64,000 bases of DNA from Datura wrightii (taxonomy: Eukaryota; Streptophyta; Magnoliopsida; Solanales; Solanaceae), in NCBI GenBank assembly GCA_035772735.1, contig JASDFA010000007.1, positions 148,117,001 through 148,181,000 on the forward strand, written 5' to 3'. The notes beneath the pieces are model-generated. The model was not told where the DNA came from, ran no database searches, and worked only from the letters and a program-made list of their open reading frames with translations. Positions 25,145-38,815 of this stretch are shown in pieces. The translations under genes were made by a program, and so were the position numbers. The stretch's first letter is position 1; each line of letters starts with the position of its first letter.

Positions 25145-26220
25145 GCGCAAGTAGTAGGGCTGATAGGATTCGAGTCAAGGTTGGCTTCTATTTGAATTGA
25201 TTTCACCTGCTCTTTTGCCGATTTCATATGCAAATCTTTGTTTACTTTTGCTGCAAGAAAGTTTTAAAAAAAAAACTCATACTATTGATATTCTCTAACG
25301 TTTCTCCTAGGCCTTACTCCTAGTAGGGGGGACAGTGGGAAGATTAGTACCAAATTGAGATTTGAGTCTAAATTGGAGCTTTTGTAATTAAACTAGTGGG
25401 TGTTTCATTTAATTCTTATTCTTCGTTTTCGTCAAAATCTACATAAGCTCTTTCTGTGATTTCATTATCTAGTAGATCATCTGTATTAATATCATGAAAA
25501 ATGGGAGTTTGGGTTCAAAAAGTTTTACCAACATGAGTAAATTCTTTTATATTTTTTCTAATTTTAATCTTAGTTTTGCTAGAGCCAGCACCTTTATTAT
25601 TCTTTCCAGCCAAAAGGGATTGAAGGGACAGTCATACCCATTATTTTTTATGAGCCATAATATAAAAATATAATAAATATGAACTTTAATTGAAATAAAA
25701 TGAATTAAATATAAAATTAATACCAAAATTAAATATGATAAATTAAAATAATTAAAAGATGAAACGAGTGCGCCAAATATCTGCGTAAAAGTAAATGATA
25801 ATAGCTCTAAATAATTAACCAATTCAGGCCAAAAACATGAAGTAATTTGATTAGCAAATAGAGAGTTAGAATTGTGGGAAAATGAAGAAGGATGGAGAGG
25901 TATTTATAATTTAGAAGTAGGGTTAAAGTGTAATTTAATAAATTTGGGAGTCAAAATGAAAGTTTGGAAAACTGGAAAAGGGGAGAGTGGGGGTGTTTTG
26001 GGGGGTTAGGGGCCAAAATGGTCATTGGCAACGGATAGTAGCTGTTGGCCAACCAGGTCAGAGGGGCATGGACCAGACCAGGACCAAGCCCACTCAGGCC
26101 GGAATGTTTGGGACAAAAAATAGATTCATCTTGTCCCTCACCCCTTACCCGTAAAACCCATCCCCTTTATCCGAGTAGAGACTGGACTAGGTCATCACGT
26201 CCCATTAACAATCTTAGGTG
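25145..26220 (-). mobile_element. Possible degraded DNA transposon (hAT-like)
   Basis: A minus-strand reading from ~25625 gives LLAGKNNKGAGSSKTK and, after a stop, an acidic DDLLDNEITERAYVDFDENE. This has the low-complexity look of a transposase N-terminus but no diagnostic domain. The end nearest 26.2 kb is G+C-rich with CCAACCAGGTCAGAGG, GGACCAGACCAGG and CCCCTTACCCGTAAAACCC, resembling Solanaceae hAT termini. At ~26278-26340 a TAGGTGGGGTCGAGAAAGCG phrase recalls the RTE LINE terminus. The class assignment is tentative. Confidence 0.35.
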
Positions 26221-26876
26221 TGTATAACAGTCAATCGCTACGACGATAATAACATATCGATGTAATTAATGAAATTTTATAGGTGGGGTCGAGAAAGCGT
26301 AGAGTATATACAGACCTTATTCATACCTCATGAAAGAAAAAATGCTATTACCAAAAGTCAATCGCTATAAAAGTAAAAAAAAGGAAATTGACCATATGAG
26401 TTATCACATTCTATCTACGTAAGGAAGCTGTTATAGGAATTGAAATGCCAAGAAAGAGTATCCCTTTCTCATGTTCGTCAAATCAATGAGTCGCCCTTTT
26501 CCTGTTCCTGCTAGCTGAATCAAAAACTCAATACATGTCAATTTAGTAGCCTATACTTGGTGAGTACTTGGGAGAAACTTGTCCAACTCTAGTCTACAAT
26601 TGCTGTCAAGTTTTGTTTTGACAAAAGTCTATAATAGGCATCCAATAACTTTTTTACAGTTATTGCTAATAAAATTCTTCTGCACGTTCTAACCCTGGGC
26701 TAAATGAACTACCAAGAACAGCACAAACTCAGAAAGTAAACTAACAGCAGATTGGAAAACAGGAACAAGGGAGGATCAAAACGAAGTACCTACAACTTTG
26801 CACCCACTACAGTTTGTTTGCGGGAAAGGTGGAAAATGACTAAGGCTTTACACAAAACTGGTGAAGCACAAGTAGG

Positions 26877-29800
26877 TCATACAAGAGCACCAATCGGCCT
26901 GGGAGTTGATGATGCAGAACGAGGTCTTGGTGAAAGGTTTGTCAGTTCCAAGGCCTGCTGCCTTAGTTCAGCCGGGTAGTCAGCAATGCATCCAATCCTT
27001 GGACCAGCACCTGTTGACCATGCCAGGGAGAGTTGATGACCCAATTGATACGACTTTGATGATTTCTTCGAATTAATCCGTTTCAGTATTGCAGTTTTTG
27101 GCACCTCCGCTCTCGGGCTCTCAAGACCACCCGAGAGTGTTCTCTTATAGCAACTTGCCTTCTCAGCTTGTGGACTTCTCACTAATTCTGAGGAGAAGTC
27201 TTTTTCCTCTTCTTTTGGAAAATCAACTTGAGGAGGGGATTCTGATATAGTCGAAAGTTCAGATACAGAGTGATTCTCAGATGACTGTTCCTCTTCATAG
27301 CTCTCATCATCTTCTTTTGCCTTTTTTATCTGATAACAGATAAAAGTGACAAGTACTGACTCAGTTCAGAATGGGATAACTAACCACAACCATTTATAAG
27401 TAAAAGCATATGCAGACTAGACTATACGGTGAGGAGAAGAGGCCCTTCATGGTACTTGGGCCCAATAAGCATTGTCCCAATCCATCAAAGGGAAGCATTC
27501 ATTAGATTATATACCATGGAATGGAACATGATAAGGAAAGAGGAAAAATCCATTACATTATATCAGATTAGTTGGAACATGGTAAGGAAAGAGGAAATAA
27601 ACCACAGTTACTAAGCATCTCAAACTGAAATGAACCAAAGCAACTAGGTACTATCGGATGTTCAGAGTTACAGGGGCATTTGAGGGAGTTGAGAACCCTA
27701 TACATAAGATGAGGCGTTCTTTTTTCTTTGGCTTTCCTTAAATCAGTTCTTTTTGGCCAAATAGCCCCAGGGTAGATGGTGACAGGCTTGACAGGACAGC
27801 AGCCTCAAGTCTCACTAAGATTGTATTTTCTATTTATTTGGCATGGCCATTGTGCCTTTTTCTATATTAATTTCTAAATTTATAACAGTAAATGATCAGA
27901 TTGGTTGGTGTTCCAAAACATTACAGTAAGAAAGTAATCTGGAAATATGAAAGACTCAGTAATCACTAACCTCAACCTCATCCAGGTTGACACCATTTTC
28001 CTTCAGAAATGATAAAAAGCTGTCAAGGTTATCATCAGTTGGCCGATAATGCCCACTATATGCTGAAATAGACTGAAAAGAATAAAATGTCAGAGCACAG
28101 CAGTGCGCAACCTAAACATAGTGAGCAGTGACTGAGGTTTGGCTTTCAAGCTACACGCTTATGATTCAGGTGGAATTATCCTTTTTCTTTCTTACCATCT
28201 TTCATTTGCACAAAATGCATCAAACAAAAGAGATGGCAATTTTCTCTTCATAGAGCTTTTAATTCTCTACGTGCAATTACGAAATTCTGCAGAAGGTGGT
28301 ACCTCATTGAACATTTTAAGTATTTTAATGTGAAGCAGAAATTGTTTTTCAAATCCGTTGACATAACTATTGTTTCATAAAGCTGAATGACACCTACATT
28401 TTGGCAGACCTGCATTTAGATCTCGACATAGTTTCGAAGACAGGCATATGAAATCTAAAGATAGTGCAACGATATAACATATATTTACCTTAAGTATCCC
28501 ATTCTTTACCACTAGTCTTCCAGCAGCTACAGTAGCCCCACCGGCAAGAAAGCTGGAATGATGAAATCGCCCTTTCTTCTTCTGAAAGGCATTAGAATAA
28601 CAAACCTTTTGCGTTAACAGAGGAAAAATAATTTGCAGGATAATCATCATAAAAGCATTTAGATTGAGTAACTTTTACCACTCACCGAGCCAGCATAGAG
28701 TCTCTTTGATGTGCTCATTACAAAAATCCATTTTCCCCCTGGCAACCCATTGGTTGTATCAAGATGATTTCCAGTTTGGTTATGTAGTATTTTCCCTTCA
28801 ACCACTACATATTCATAATGTTCTCTCTCTTGCTGATTCAAGAAAGATAAGATAGCACTTAGGAGATGCATGGCGATATCAAATAATGCGACTAAGGAAA
28901 TTATGTAGATTTTACACCTTCACTTAGTAGATGAAGTACATATCCCCTTTTAAATAAAGGACAAAAACTACAGACGAGAACATGCAATAGAAGTAAAATT
29001 AATATTATACGGTATAAAATAGAGCAAATCATATGTATCAGTAAAGAGAAACCAACATCAGCACATAGATTTAAGAAGCCATTTGTATACTGATGCTAAA
29101 CATCATGATTTGCATTACAATAAGTAACAAAAGATTCAGCACATACTGGTCCAAGATACTTAATACTTTGTTTCTGAAGCTTAGATCTTGGACATTCTTT
29201 GAGATCAACCTTTTTGCCGTCTCCAAGATCCAACCTGCAGATGTTCCCGAAATTTAGTTGCTCCTGACTATTTCTTACAAGTAACTTCATAAATCATGTT
29301 GCATTATCCATATTGTACAAAAAGTGCAGTCAAATGAAAACATAACCCTACAATCCGCAATGTCTAGACTTTCATACTTAAGTAGCACAAGATTAGTCAA
29401 CCGCCCATGCAGTACAAATTAGAACTGTACTACATGGAATAACCACTAATGTCCAAATACATTTGCATTTATGTTGATTTTATCTTATCTACGCGAATGC
29501 AAATCAAACAAACAGTTCCACTAATTTTTAAATATTATTCATTTTATTATCAGTATCTGGAGCATTTCTCTATTGTAATTCTTTCTAGAACCTTGTTCAA
29601 AATAAGTCTAAAGGGTAAGCAACATATTGATCTGTTTCTTCAAGAATTATCACGTCGTCCTTTGTAATGATAAGGGCTGGTCATGAATTCCACAATTAAG
29701 AAAAAGCAAAAATGTGCAACAATTTCCAAAAACAAAACGAGGAAAAGTAAATTCAATCCAACCAAAAACCAGCAGCAGAGTATAAAAAGAAGCACAAAAC

Positions 29801-32200
29801 TGCTCTTTCAATCCAGAAATTTATGGGATAGAGCTGCCATCCCCCATTATTTACCACCTCAAGATATACCATACAAACTTTGTGATGTACCAATTCCAGC
29901 ATTCAGCTTTCTTACCAAAAGAAGAAGGGCTGTCCAGCATCAGTTTTACACCACTCTTCATAGTACATATGCAAGTTGTGTCCATAACGGTGGCGTGGGT
30001 CAATCTGCAGTTACCACAAACAAAGGTCAGATAAAAACAAACATCAATAATGCTAATGGGGCACATTCATATAAAGCAGCAGTGGGCAGTGACTCACCGC
30101 CTCAATCCAGTGCTGAAAAGCTAGTTTCTGAGCTTTTCCATCTCTGGATAATCCCTTACCAACCTGGCCAAAATGTAAATAGAATTAACCTTCAACACTT
30201 TTTTTCTAATTTGAGCTAAGAAAATTGTCAAAAAGAAAAGAAAAGAAGTTGACTAGCGTTTGATGTGAGCATTTATGAAATGAGTTTAAATGTAAGTGGG
30301 GATTCATATAATCGATAATAACTTATTTGAGAATGAAAAGAAGTTGTTTGTTTATTAACCCTAGCTTTTTACATGCATATATATATTTCTCCCTAGAATC
30401 ACAAATCTTATATTTCTATAACGAGAAGGAATGCCTTTTTTATTTGATTTGGTGTGTATCACTTTCTCACTGTTAATTTTTTATTTTTTTTTAAAAGCAT
30501 TTATTTTCTGTTTTTGGGTTTGGCTTGTTGTGTATTTTTCTCTTTCTATAATTTTACCCACTCCACTCTCTATAAAAAAGACACCTCTTTTGGGTTTTTT
30601 GGTGTGCCATGAACTGTTTATTCGGTCATGACTGTTTAGTGACAAAACCGATATTTCAATTAATCCAAAATTGACACTATTCAACCATTTGATGCCCCTA
30701 GCGAATAGTTATTATGAAGACAACATAAAGTGGAGGTTGTTCCACGTTAAGTGTAGGCCAATACTGCACTATTCCTTTTTGTATACTCCTAATAGAAATT
30801 AAAATTAGGAGTTATAGGACATCTCCAATGGAGAACTGAGTCTAAACTTTTAGAGTCAAAATATAGTTCTTCACATTTGAAGAAAACTAACTTCGACCCA
30901 CAATTCTATTTTTTACTTTAAAAAAAATATCTTTTTAATTTTTTTCTCTCTTTAATATTATATTATTATTTTTATTTTATTTATAAAATAAATTGTTGCT
31001 TCTTTTTCTACATAATCATCCTATATAAATCATATATTTTTCTTACATAATCATTTAATATAAAATTATTTTATATCTTATATCTTAAAATAATATATAT
31101 TGCAAATAAATAATATATATTATACATATTACTGGAAAATTCAAATAAAAGTGAATCATTGATGAAATACAATTAAATAAAGATTGCATCATGGTAATAT
31201 TTATTTTAGTTTCTGCATAAACATTCAACTTTCAAGATTATTATGTTGTTTCTACAAATGCTCTATTAATGCATTACGAAATTCAAAAATGAGCATCTTT
31301 ATCCGAGCATCTTCATCCACTACTCCATTTCTACAGTTGGAGTTGGACCTTCATCTAGTATCATTAATTAACTTAAATTATAAATAGAAATATTATATAC
31401 GGAAATTAATTTATAAAAATTATATATTAATTTAAATTTAAAATTAATATAATAAAAATATTACATAAAAAAATAAATACGAATACTAGAAATATAATTA
31501 ATGATGTTATAATTTATATTATGTTAAATTAAAAATGTTAATAATAAATAATGATATTATATTCAATCCAAAAGATAGAGTTAATGAACAGTGAAACTCT
31601 AAATGTGGAGTTAAACTATTCTCACTCTATTTTTAACTCTAAATTGAGTTCGGGGATAAAAATAAATATGGGTTAGAGCATAAAACTCTATTTTTAACTT
31701 TAAATTTAAAGTTTCGAGTTAAAAATAGAGTTGGGTCGGAGATTTTCTTAGTACGATACCTTGGAAGCATTTAAACTTATGCGATTCCACCGTGAAGCCG
31801 CCGTCTCCGGTTGGGGCACATTGAAGAAAGAAATTGTACTGTGATTCAATCGAGCATAATCTATCGCTTGCCACCTTCAAAATCATCTCAAAATAAGAAC
31901 ATTTAACAACAACAACAACACTAAAATCCTAATTAAAGAGATAACAAACCAGAGCTCTTCAGCAACCAAAGCAGAATCCGCTAACATTCGCCGGGTGCGG
32001 TAACTCCTGTAAACCTTCTGCACTGTCACTGCCGCTTTCGCATGATCACGTGTCGTCGGCTTATCCGCCGGAATCACATCTCCGGCGGAGTCAGGCCACT
32101 GGCATTTCGGGCCATTAGCAACATTCGTGTCTACAAAGGAGTCAATAGGAGACTGGAAGTTGAGATCAGAACAGGACGGAGCGTGAGTTTCGAATTCCAT
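26877..32200 (-). CDS. IQM-family calmodulin-binding protein, 9 exons, 467 aa
   Basis: Coding exons (minus strand): 31950-32200, 31760-31874, 30098-30163, 29916-30004, 29147-29234, 28686-28832, 28489-28581, 27971-28072, 26877-27329; all GT-AG, frames join without error to 1404 bases. An IQ motif VQKVYRSYRTRR (residues 60-71) is followed by the IQM core: EELWWQAIDYARL, SFFNV, QHWIEAIDPRHRYGHNLH, PFFFWLDLGDGKKVDL, CPRSKLQKQSIKYLGP, KWIFVMSTSKRLYAG, FHHSSFLAGGATVAAGRLVV and YSGHYRPTDDN. The C-terminal exon is Ser/Glu-rich and ends with WSTGAGPRIGCIADYPAEL, also conserved in IQM. In the family, the IQ motif binds calmodulin independently of calcium, and members act in stress and light responses. 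Length agrees with the family. Intron 2 holds a transposon. No defect is seen. Confidence 0.95.
30818..31751. mobile_element. DNA transposon (MITE-like) in IQM intron 2
   Basis: The left end reads GGACATCTCCAATGGAGAAC and the right end, read in reverse, AAAATCTCCGACCCAACTC; both ends also share CTCTAAA / AACTCTATTTTTAACTC blocks in inverted form. CATCTCCAA termini are common in plant non-autonomous DNA elements. The interior is AT-rich with no intact transposase. The target site is not clear. Confidence 0.5.
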
Positions 32201-32257
32201 TGAAAAATTGTAGAAATTTGAAATGAATGGACGCTTTCCTCGTGGCCAGTAGGAGGA

Positions 32258-32266
32258 CTATATAGG
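32258..32266 (-). promoter_or_regulatory. Candidate TATA box of the IQM gene
   Basis: CCTATATAG on the minus strand lies about 60 bases upstream of the start codon, implying a very short leader if used. Placement is plausible but unproven. Confidence 0.4.
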
Positions 32267-32279
32267 GGCCGTGGTTAAA

Positions 32280-32782
32280 GTTTCTGGGAATTTGCCAGTA
32301 ACGCTTTGTTTGGACGGTTGTTACAATTTTGTTATATGGTATACAGGGTGGATAATGCTATAAAAAGGATACCATATTGGATAAAATAGGACTGTAGATA
32401 ATAAGGATGAAAAGAAATTTAAAAAAAAAAATAAGGTATTGATATCATTATATTAAATTTATTATTATATAAAATAATTTTTTTATCATAACGTAATTAT
32501 AAATTTATTAATATATTATAATAAAATTTAAGCCACAATCAAATTGACACATGTTTATCATATTTATTAAAATAGTTTTTAATTTTATAATATTAAATAT
32601 GTTATATGCTAAATAAAAATTAAACTAAAATTATTAAATTAAAAATGAGACATTCTTTTTAAACAGATTAAAACGAAGAAAGTTAATTTCCAGGTGACGA
32701 AATTTGAAATTAACTTTAAATATGACATTCTAATATAATAACTAATAGATTAGTTGAATGATCATTTAAACAATCAACCTAA

Positions 32783-32818
<36 letters not shown>

Positions 32819-35800
32819 GTGTCAAGTGAGATGAAACATAGTTTCACCGAGAATAATAAATGGTAAACTATTTAGTCTTTTCGAAATTAATAAAAATGTG
32901 CATGCCCATTTAGTTCAAATACTCTATTCGTTTATAATTTATTTTTTAATTTTATTTTTTTATTCGTTTAAAAAATATATTTTTTCTTTTTAATAATTTT
33001 TTAATTTTAATATTTTATATGATATGATTAAAAATATAAGATAAAAGATACTTTTATATATTCTACTTTCTCTATTTCCTTTTAATCGTCATGTCATGTC
33101 ATGTATACTAAAAAATAGCTATTTTTAAATATTTATCAATTTAAAAAATTAAGAAAAAATTAATTATTTTTTTCGACTTTTTCCTTAGCACTAAATATTC
33201 TAGAATCAAAAGGCATGTAAATTGATAAAACTTAAGGAATTAATAATAAATATATTAGTCAATTTACATTCCTAATTAACTTTTTTTAAGAATTTTGCAA
33301 TATTTTATCGTGACTACTAACAAAAAACAAAACAAGTATATATCTTTGCTTTAAAATCACAAAATTTAAATATTTCTTTTACTTTCTTAAATTAGTCAAG
33401 GCAAATAAAGATACTTCTTGTAGACCAATTTAAATAAACTTGACTGAGCCTGGTGAACCAAATCGTTTGGCCATTAACATTTTTCATTTTTATTTTTTGC
33501 CCAATATTTGATATTTATTTTTAATTAATTTTGATTTTAATTATAATTTTTTATATTAAGGATAAAATACTTTTTATTAAACATAATTCTATTTTCAGGT
33601 TCAAATGAAAGTCTCTAATTAAGAATAAAAAATACTTTGCACGCCTCCACAATTTTGATGATGCTATTAACATTACTTCATTAATCAATTTAAACTTTTT
33701 TCTACGTCAACTTAAAATACTTTTTATATTTATTTCAAACAAATACACAAAATATCGTCAAAGGGTATTATTCGGTTTTAAAAAAATATTTTCTAAAAAA
33801 ATTATCTTTTTAAAAAATATGTAAATTTCTTATTTATTTTCTTGTATTCGACATATAAATAAATAATATTATTTTAAAAATATTTATATGTAATCTAAAC
33901 AAAAACAAATAAGAAATAAGGGTGAGGGTGGACACGTGAGATGGTGGCCCGTGGGGAAAATGGAAAGCATTGAAGGATGAGGAAAAATACAATCAATACA
34001 AAATGTTACACGTCCAACTTATTTTTTCTATTTTTACAAAAAAAATTCATTTTAAAATTTTAATTAACAAAATATCAAAAAATATAAAAAATATTTTTCT
34101 CCGTAACAAACACACCACGAATGTTCACATCCACGGAAAATGTATCTTCCTTTTCCACGCGCAAATTACCCAATTTGTGAATTTGGAAAACCAAGGGAGA
34201 AAAATTCAATTGACTCATCTACCAACCACTCCCATTTCCATATTCCCTTCCACTAATTAGGTTCAAGTTTAAGCCTCTTTAATTAACAAAATTAGCTTTG
34301 AAAAAAAATGAAAAGCGAAAGTTAAGCGAAAGTTCCTTGGTGTTTGGGAAGACAAAAGAGTGTACTTTTTCGTAAAAATTATCTTTTAAATGAATAATTA
34401 ACTTTTTTTAGTATTTTGATATGTAAGTAAAAATTATTATTCTAAAAGTATTTATATATTTTTTATGTCGGCTTTTACTTGTCTACTAAACTAAAAATAA
34501 ATGTCCATTTTTATTTGTCCAATTTAAAAAAATCAAGAGATAATTTATCACTTAGTTTCTAATTACCTTTATTATTAACTGTAGTCATTTTTCAAAGACC
34601 CAAAGTATTGAATTTATTATATTCAATGAGTAATATAGTGAACTTGTCATTCTATTTATTGTTCAGTTAAAAGATGTGTCAAACTAAATACTGAACAAGT
34701 AAAAATGAACGGAGAAAATATAATCTAGACAAATACTGCGAGAGGTGCAGGTTAGAGGTATGAGTATGGGTGGTGGGGATGAAAACTATAAGGATGAGAG
34801 TGAAAATAAAATATATTGAAAAGTGAAATAACACAATCAATATAAAATATCAATTACGAAATTGTCTTCTTTAAGGAACTTGTTTATATAAAATCGAACA
34901 TAGAAAAATGGAGAAAATGTTTTCCTCCCTGCCGAATCCACCCTTATTATTAGTAGTAGTAGTATTATTTTCGTGCTGTTTCTTTATTATTTTCAATTCT
35001 ACAATTTCGTGCAAATAAACAATGACCACTTGTTTACTGAGTTCAAAAAGAGCAAGCAAGTCCTTTCTTGAGTTCTACCATTTTCCATTTTTGCTTGCTT
35101 TATCAACCCTTTAAATAAATAAATAACTAATTATAAAAAATAACAACGAAAATTAGGTAGACAATTCTTTCCGATAAAAATTTGTGAAACGCCAGTTGTT
35201 AATTATTAGTATTATTTTTTGAGAAGCATATTACAAAAAATAAACTTGCTTAATTTTGTCAATAATTATACTTATGTGGAAACTACATATAGACAACTAA
35301 TAGTTGTAATTAGGTCATGTCATAAAATAGCTTACACATATTAAATTGATCGAGATACATCATTCTCAACCTCTAATTAATCTCGTGTCTTAATTTCTAT
35401 CCTAATTATGAAGCCTAATTTGTTGGTGAATGAACTGGTAATATTAATTGAGAGAAAGACGTTAGGTATAATTTAGGCCGTGAACAAATAATTATCGTAC
35501 TATAAAAATTAAGTGAGTTCGATATATAGTCATTAGAGTCTCCTAAACGATCTACTAATTAATTCACCAAGTTAGTTTAAAAGAGCAAAATGGTCAATTT
35601 GACCATACATTTTGGCTCAAATTGTTTAAAAAATAAATATTTGGATATTAACTTAAGTAAGTGTTTTGTTTATTAAAAATTGACTCATTATTTCAATATC
35701 AAACTTGAAAATAAGTTTTAAAAGTTTTTTCAGAATTTTTAAGTTTTCATTCACAAAATGTTAATTGTATTTTTATATTTAAATACGATTTCAATTTTTA

Positions 35801-36936
35801 AATATCATTTCTCAACTATACTTTAATTTTGGATATTAATTTTTATCATTAGATATGATGTTTTCATATCATTTTCTTTTTTAATATTTAAAAAGGTAAA
35901 ACAATAAGAGAGAAAGGCAGAATAGGTGAGAGGTGACGATGACACACCAATCCTGAAAGATCAATTCTTTTGATTAAGGATGTCCAAACATTCCTCGTGG
36001 GGCGGACTTACTGCGTACATTCTAACTACGGAAAATTACAAAATTAATTGACCCAATGAATATCCCAAGTCAAGTTTTCCCTGAAAAAAATAATTAAGAA
36101 AAAACCAAACAGAAAAAAAGAAAAAAAAAGAACTAGTTTCTGTCCAGATATAAAAAGTTGTGGGAAAAGAAGAGTTTGAATTCAACATTTTACATGCTGC
36201 TTTTAATTACAAAACTGCCATTCCTTTTAGATTATTAATTTCCACATTTTCCTTGATCAGTCTGTGTCATTTGAAGTATATTGGTCCTATTACAGGCCCC
36301 TCTTATCAATAATGTTGTCATTTAGTTCCCTTTTTAAAACATATTTTTAAAAGATATCAAAATAATTTGATAAATATATATTTTTGACTCGATACGTAAA
36401 TACAAATATTTCTTTGGAAAAAAGTGTTTTCCTTTTTAATGTACTTATATCACAAATATAAATTAATTAGGGTCTTAACTTGAGTATTAAATATGAAATT
36501 AAAAAAAGTTAATAATAAAAATAAGCACTTAAGTACTGATGCTATGATCTTAAAGGTGGAAGATCTTAATATTTAATAAAATAAATTGGAAAATCTACCT
36601 GAAAGTTTCATAAATATTGAGTTCAAGTTTCGTGTGCTTGTCCAAATATTATTGTTATCTGATTATCAAATAATAATTTTTCAAAAAAGCCATGCCTCAC
36701 AAATTAAAATTAAACTTTGGAGTCATCGTCTCATTTTAAATACTACTATAATAAACACTTAATTGTTTCCTTAATTTAATCGTTTGTTAGATATAACAGA
36801 ATGAGTATAAAATCGTGTTTATTTGTAATTTAATTTTAATATGAAAGTTTTGAAATTTAAATTTAATTATTTTTAATATAAATATCGAACTTCAAAGTAA
36901 GAAAAAAATAAAAAAGAATGAGTCCGGCATAATTTC
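32280..36936. other. AT-rich intergenic DNA
   Basis: I see no gene. An (AAT)n tract lies at 32784-32815. Several phrases (TATTTTCTAAAAAAATTATC near 33790, CCTTGGTGTTTGGGAAGAC near 34338) resemble pieces of Tourist-like elements without recognisable ends. Confidence 0.5.
32784..32815. repeat. (AAT)n microsatellite
   Basis: Roughly ten AAT units. Confidence 0.9.
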
Positions 36937-36939
36937 TTA

Positions 36940-38199
36940 GGTTGTGTTTGGTATTATATGACCCAATCACAATTTTTAAAAAAATAATATATTTTTTTTG
37001 GCTTATTTTCCTAAAGGTATTCAGAAAAATAATTTTTGACATTTGATAAAGAGCGAAAAATAATTAATGCAAACATATTTATTAGCGAATTATAGTAATA
37101 TTAGCAAATTAAACAGTATTTTTGACAAACTTCTTTCATATTAAAAATTGATAATAATGTTTAAGTTAGGGGTGGTCATGATTCAGTTTGGGTCGGTTTT
37201 TGATTAAAATCAAAATCAAATCAATTTAGTCGGTTTTTAAATTTTTAAAACTAAATCAAACCAAATAAAATAAATAACCATCGGTTTGGATCTTGTCGAT
37301 TTGGTTCGATTTTTCGGTTATAACTAGCTAATGATAAATTAATAATTGTAAAACAACATAAACATGAGATAATTATTTCAAGTGAATATTAGAAATCAAC
37401 AAATTTCTCTCTACTATCACGAGATGAATGTATCTAAATCTTCTATTATTTTTCAACAATATTCCAAAGTTTTAGCATGTTTAAGTTGCATAACTTTAGA
37501 GGTTCTTCCACTTCACATGTCTAATATCCACACAGAAATAATATATAATTTTAAATAAAATAGTCAACCCTTCAAAAATCAAAGAGGCAAACAATTGAAG
37601 AGTAGATGAATGTCTTAGCAAAGAAAATTAAAAAAATTAGCAATATGTCACACCATATATAACAATTAGAATTAGAGTATTGAGTTTGGACATATTTTTT
37701 AAGTAATAGAATTTAAAAATGTTGTAGTGCATGTGAAATAAAGTATACTAAAACTAAATTAATGATTAAAAGGTATAAAATATTTCTAATTATTTATGAA
37801 AAACTAATAACATATATTCAAATAATTATATAAAATTTATCGGTTCGGTTTAATTATTTGTTCGAGTTTTTTTTATTAACCAAAACCAAACCAAATATTA
37901 TCAATTTTTAAAATTTAGAACCAAACCAAACCAATCCAAACCAAATGTCGATTTTTTTAATCGGTTTGATTTAGTTTTTCACCAAACTGTAAACACCCCT
38001 AATTTAAGTGTTAGTAAAATAGTTATATAAAATTAAGAGTTTGGTATAATTATGAAAGAAAATTGCCAAAAGTTAGAGAAATTAATTTTACCTTTTTTGA
38101 TGGAGAACTTCTTTAAAATACTTTTTGACATCAAACATAAAAATAATTTATTTTCAGAAAAATATTTTCGTGATTTTCTTTAGTCATGCCAAACACACC
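36940..38199. mobile_element. Tourist/Harbinger-like element, host of a nested insertion
   Basis: The ends read GGTTGTGTTTGG at the left and CCAAACACACC at the right, flanked by TTA on both sides (36937-36939 and 38200-38202). GG...TGTTTGG termini with TTA/TAA target duplication are those of the PIF/Harbinger (Tourist) group. Sub-terminal parts on both sides share a TTTTTGACAT(T/C)..A and AGAAAAATA.TTTT pattern in inverted form. The element is split by a second transposon at 37167-38002; without it the host is about 420 bases long, typical of a MITE. Confidence 0.75.
37167..38002. mobile_element. TAGGGGTG-type DNA transposon nested in the Tourist-like element
   Basis: The element begins TAGGGGTGGTCATGATTCAG and ends AACTGTAAACACCCCTAA. 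Its sub-terminal parts are long inverted arrays of CGGTTT(T/G)G and AACCAAACCAAAC motifs. It is flanked by the direct repeat TTTAAGT at 37060+100 (37160-37166) and 38003-38009. The interior has no intact transposase. A shorter relative lies at 53248-53672. hAT affiliation is likely from the end sequence, but the 7-base duplication leaves it open. Confidence 0.8.
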
Positions 38200-38499
38200 T
38201 TAAAACTATAATGCTCAGTCAATTATGTCAACTGCCAGAAAAGGAATTAACACGTGAAAGGAAAGGAATATTAATATCTCATATACAAGGTTTATTGATC
38301 TACTATATTTGGTCGGAGTAAGTATAAGGTGAGAGAAAAGGAGAAAAGATTCATTATATTTTTCAAATAGAGTTATATTCGCTCTAAATTATAAAATTAA
38401 AAAATATATTTATTTTTATTTTTTATAATGATGCAAAGTGAAAATTATTTAATTTTATTTTACGAAATCACTTCACATGTTATTGTGCTTATACTTTTC

Positions 38500-38815
38500 G
38501 GCTTTCGCCTATCGAAGTTCTATTCTAAAACTTCATTCGAGAACTTATAAGAACATTATAGGATTTTTCGGATGCAGTAGTTTTTTCATATCAACTTAAC
38601 TGTCCAACGCCATTATTGACATAACAACCAGTACATCATGGATTAGTCCAATCCAATCCTCTCGTACTAGGATTGACTAATACTCCTTGTGGTTTTTTTT
38701 CCCTTAACACCAATAATAAATAAGAATTGAATTGTCTCCCGGTGTTTTAAGTCCAACTCACATACTGCTTGAATCGGCTAAAAACCATATCCTTTAGACC
38801 TTCTTCAATACCAAT
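38500..38815 (-). pseudogene. Degraded organellar (mitochondrial-type) large-subunit rRNA fragment
   Basis: Plus-strand phrases match the antisense of a bacterial-type 23S/26S rRNA 3' domain in the right order. CAACGCCATTATTGACATAA and CCAGTACATCATGG precede CCTCTCGTACTAGG (38658-38671), which is the antisense of the CCTAGTACGAGAGG segment. About 55 bases on follow GAATTGTCTCCCGGTGTTTT, AAGTCCAACTCACATAC and AATCGGCTAAAAACC, then GACCTTCTTCAATACCA. The AATCGGC.AA.A.CC and GACCTTCT.CA phrases fit alphaproteobacterial or mitochondrial rRNA better than plastid rRNA. Many differences are C-to-T or G-to-A, as expected for an old nuclear copy. The nuclear 25S rRNA fits worse. Confidence 0.7.

Noticed and set aside
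29683..30219. 178-codon plus-strand open frame
   Set aside because: It lies opposite exons 3 and 4 of the IQM gene, which have good splice sites and clear family similarity; the frame itself shows no domain.
33970..34260. 96-codon plus-strand frame
   Set aside because: AT-rich composition, no domain, and no splice or promoter context.
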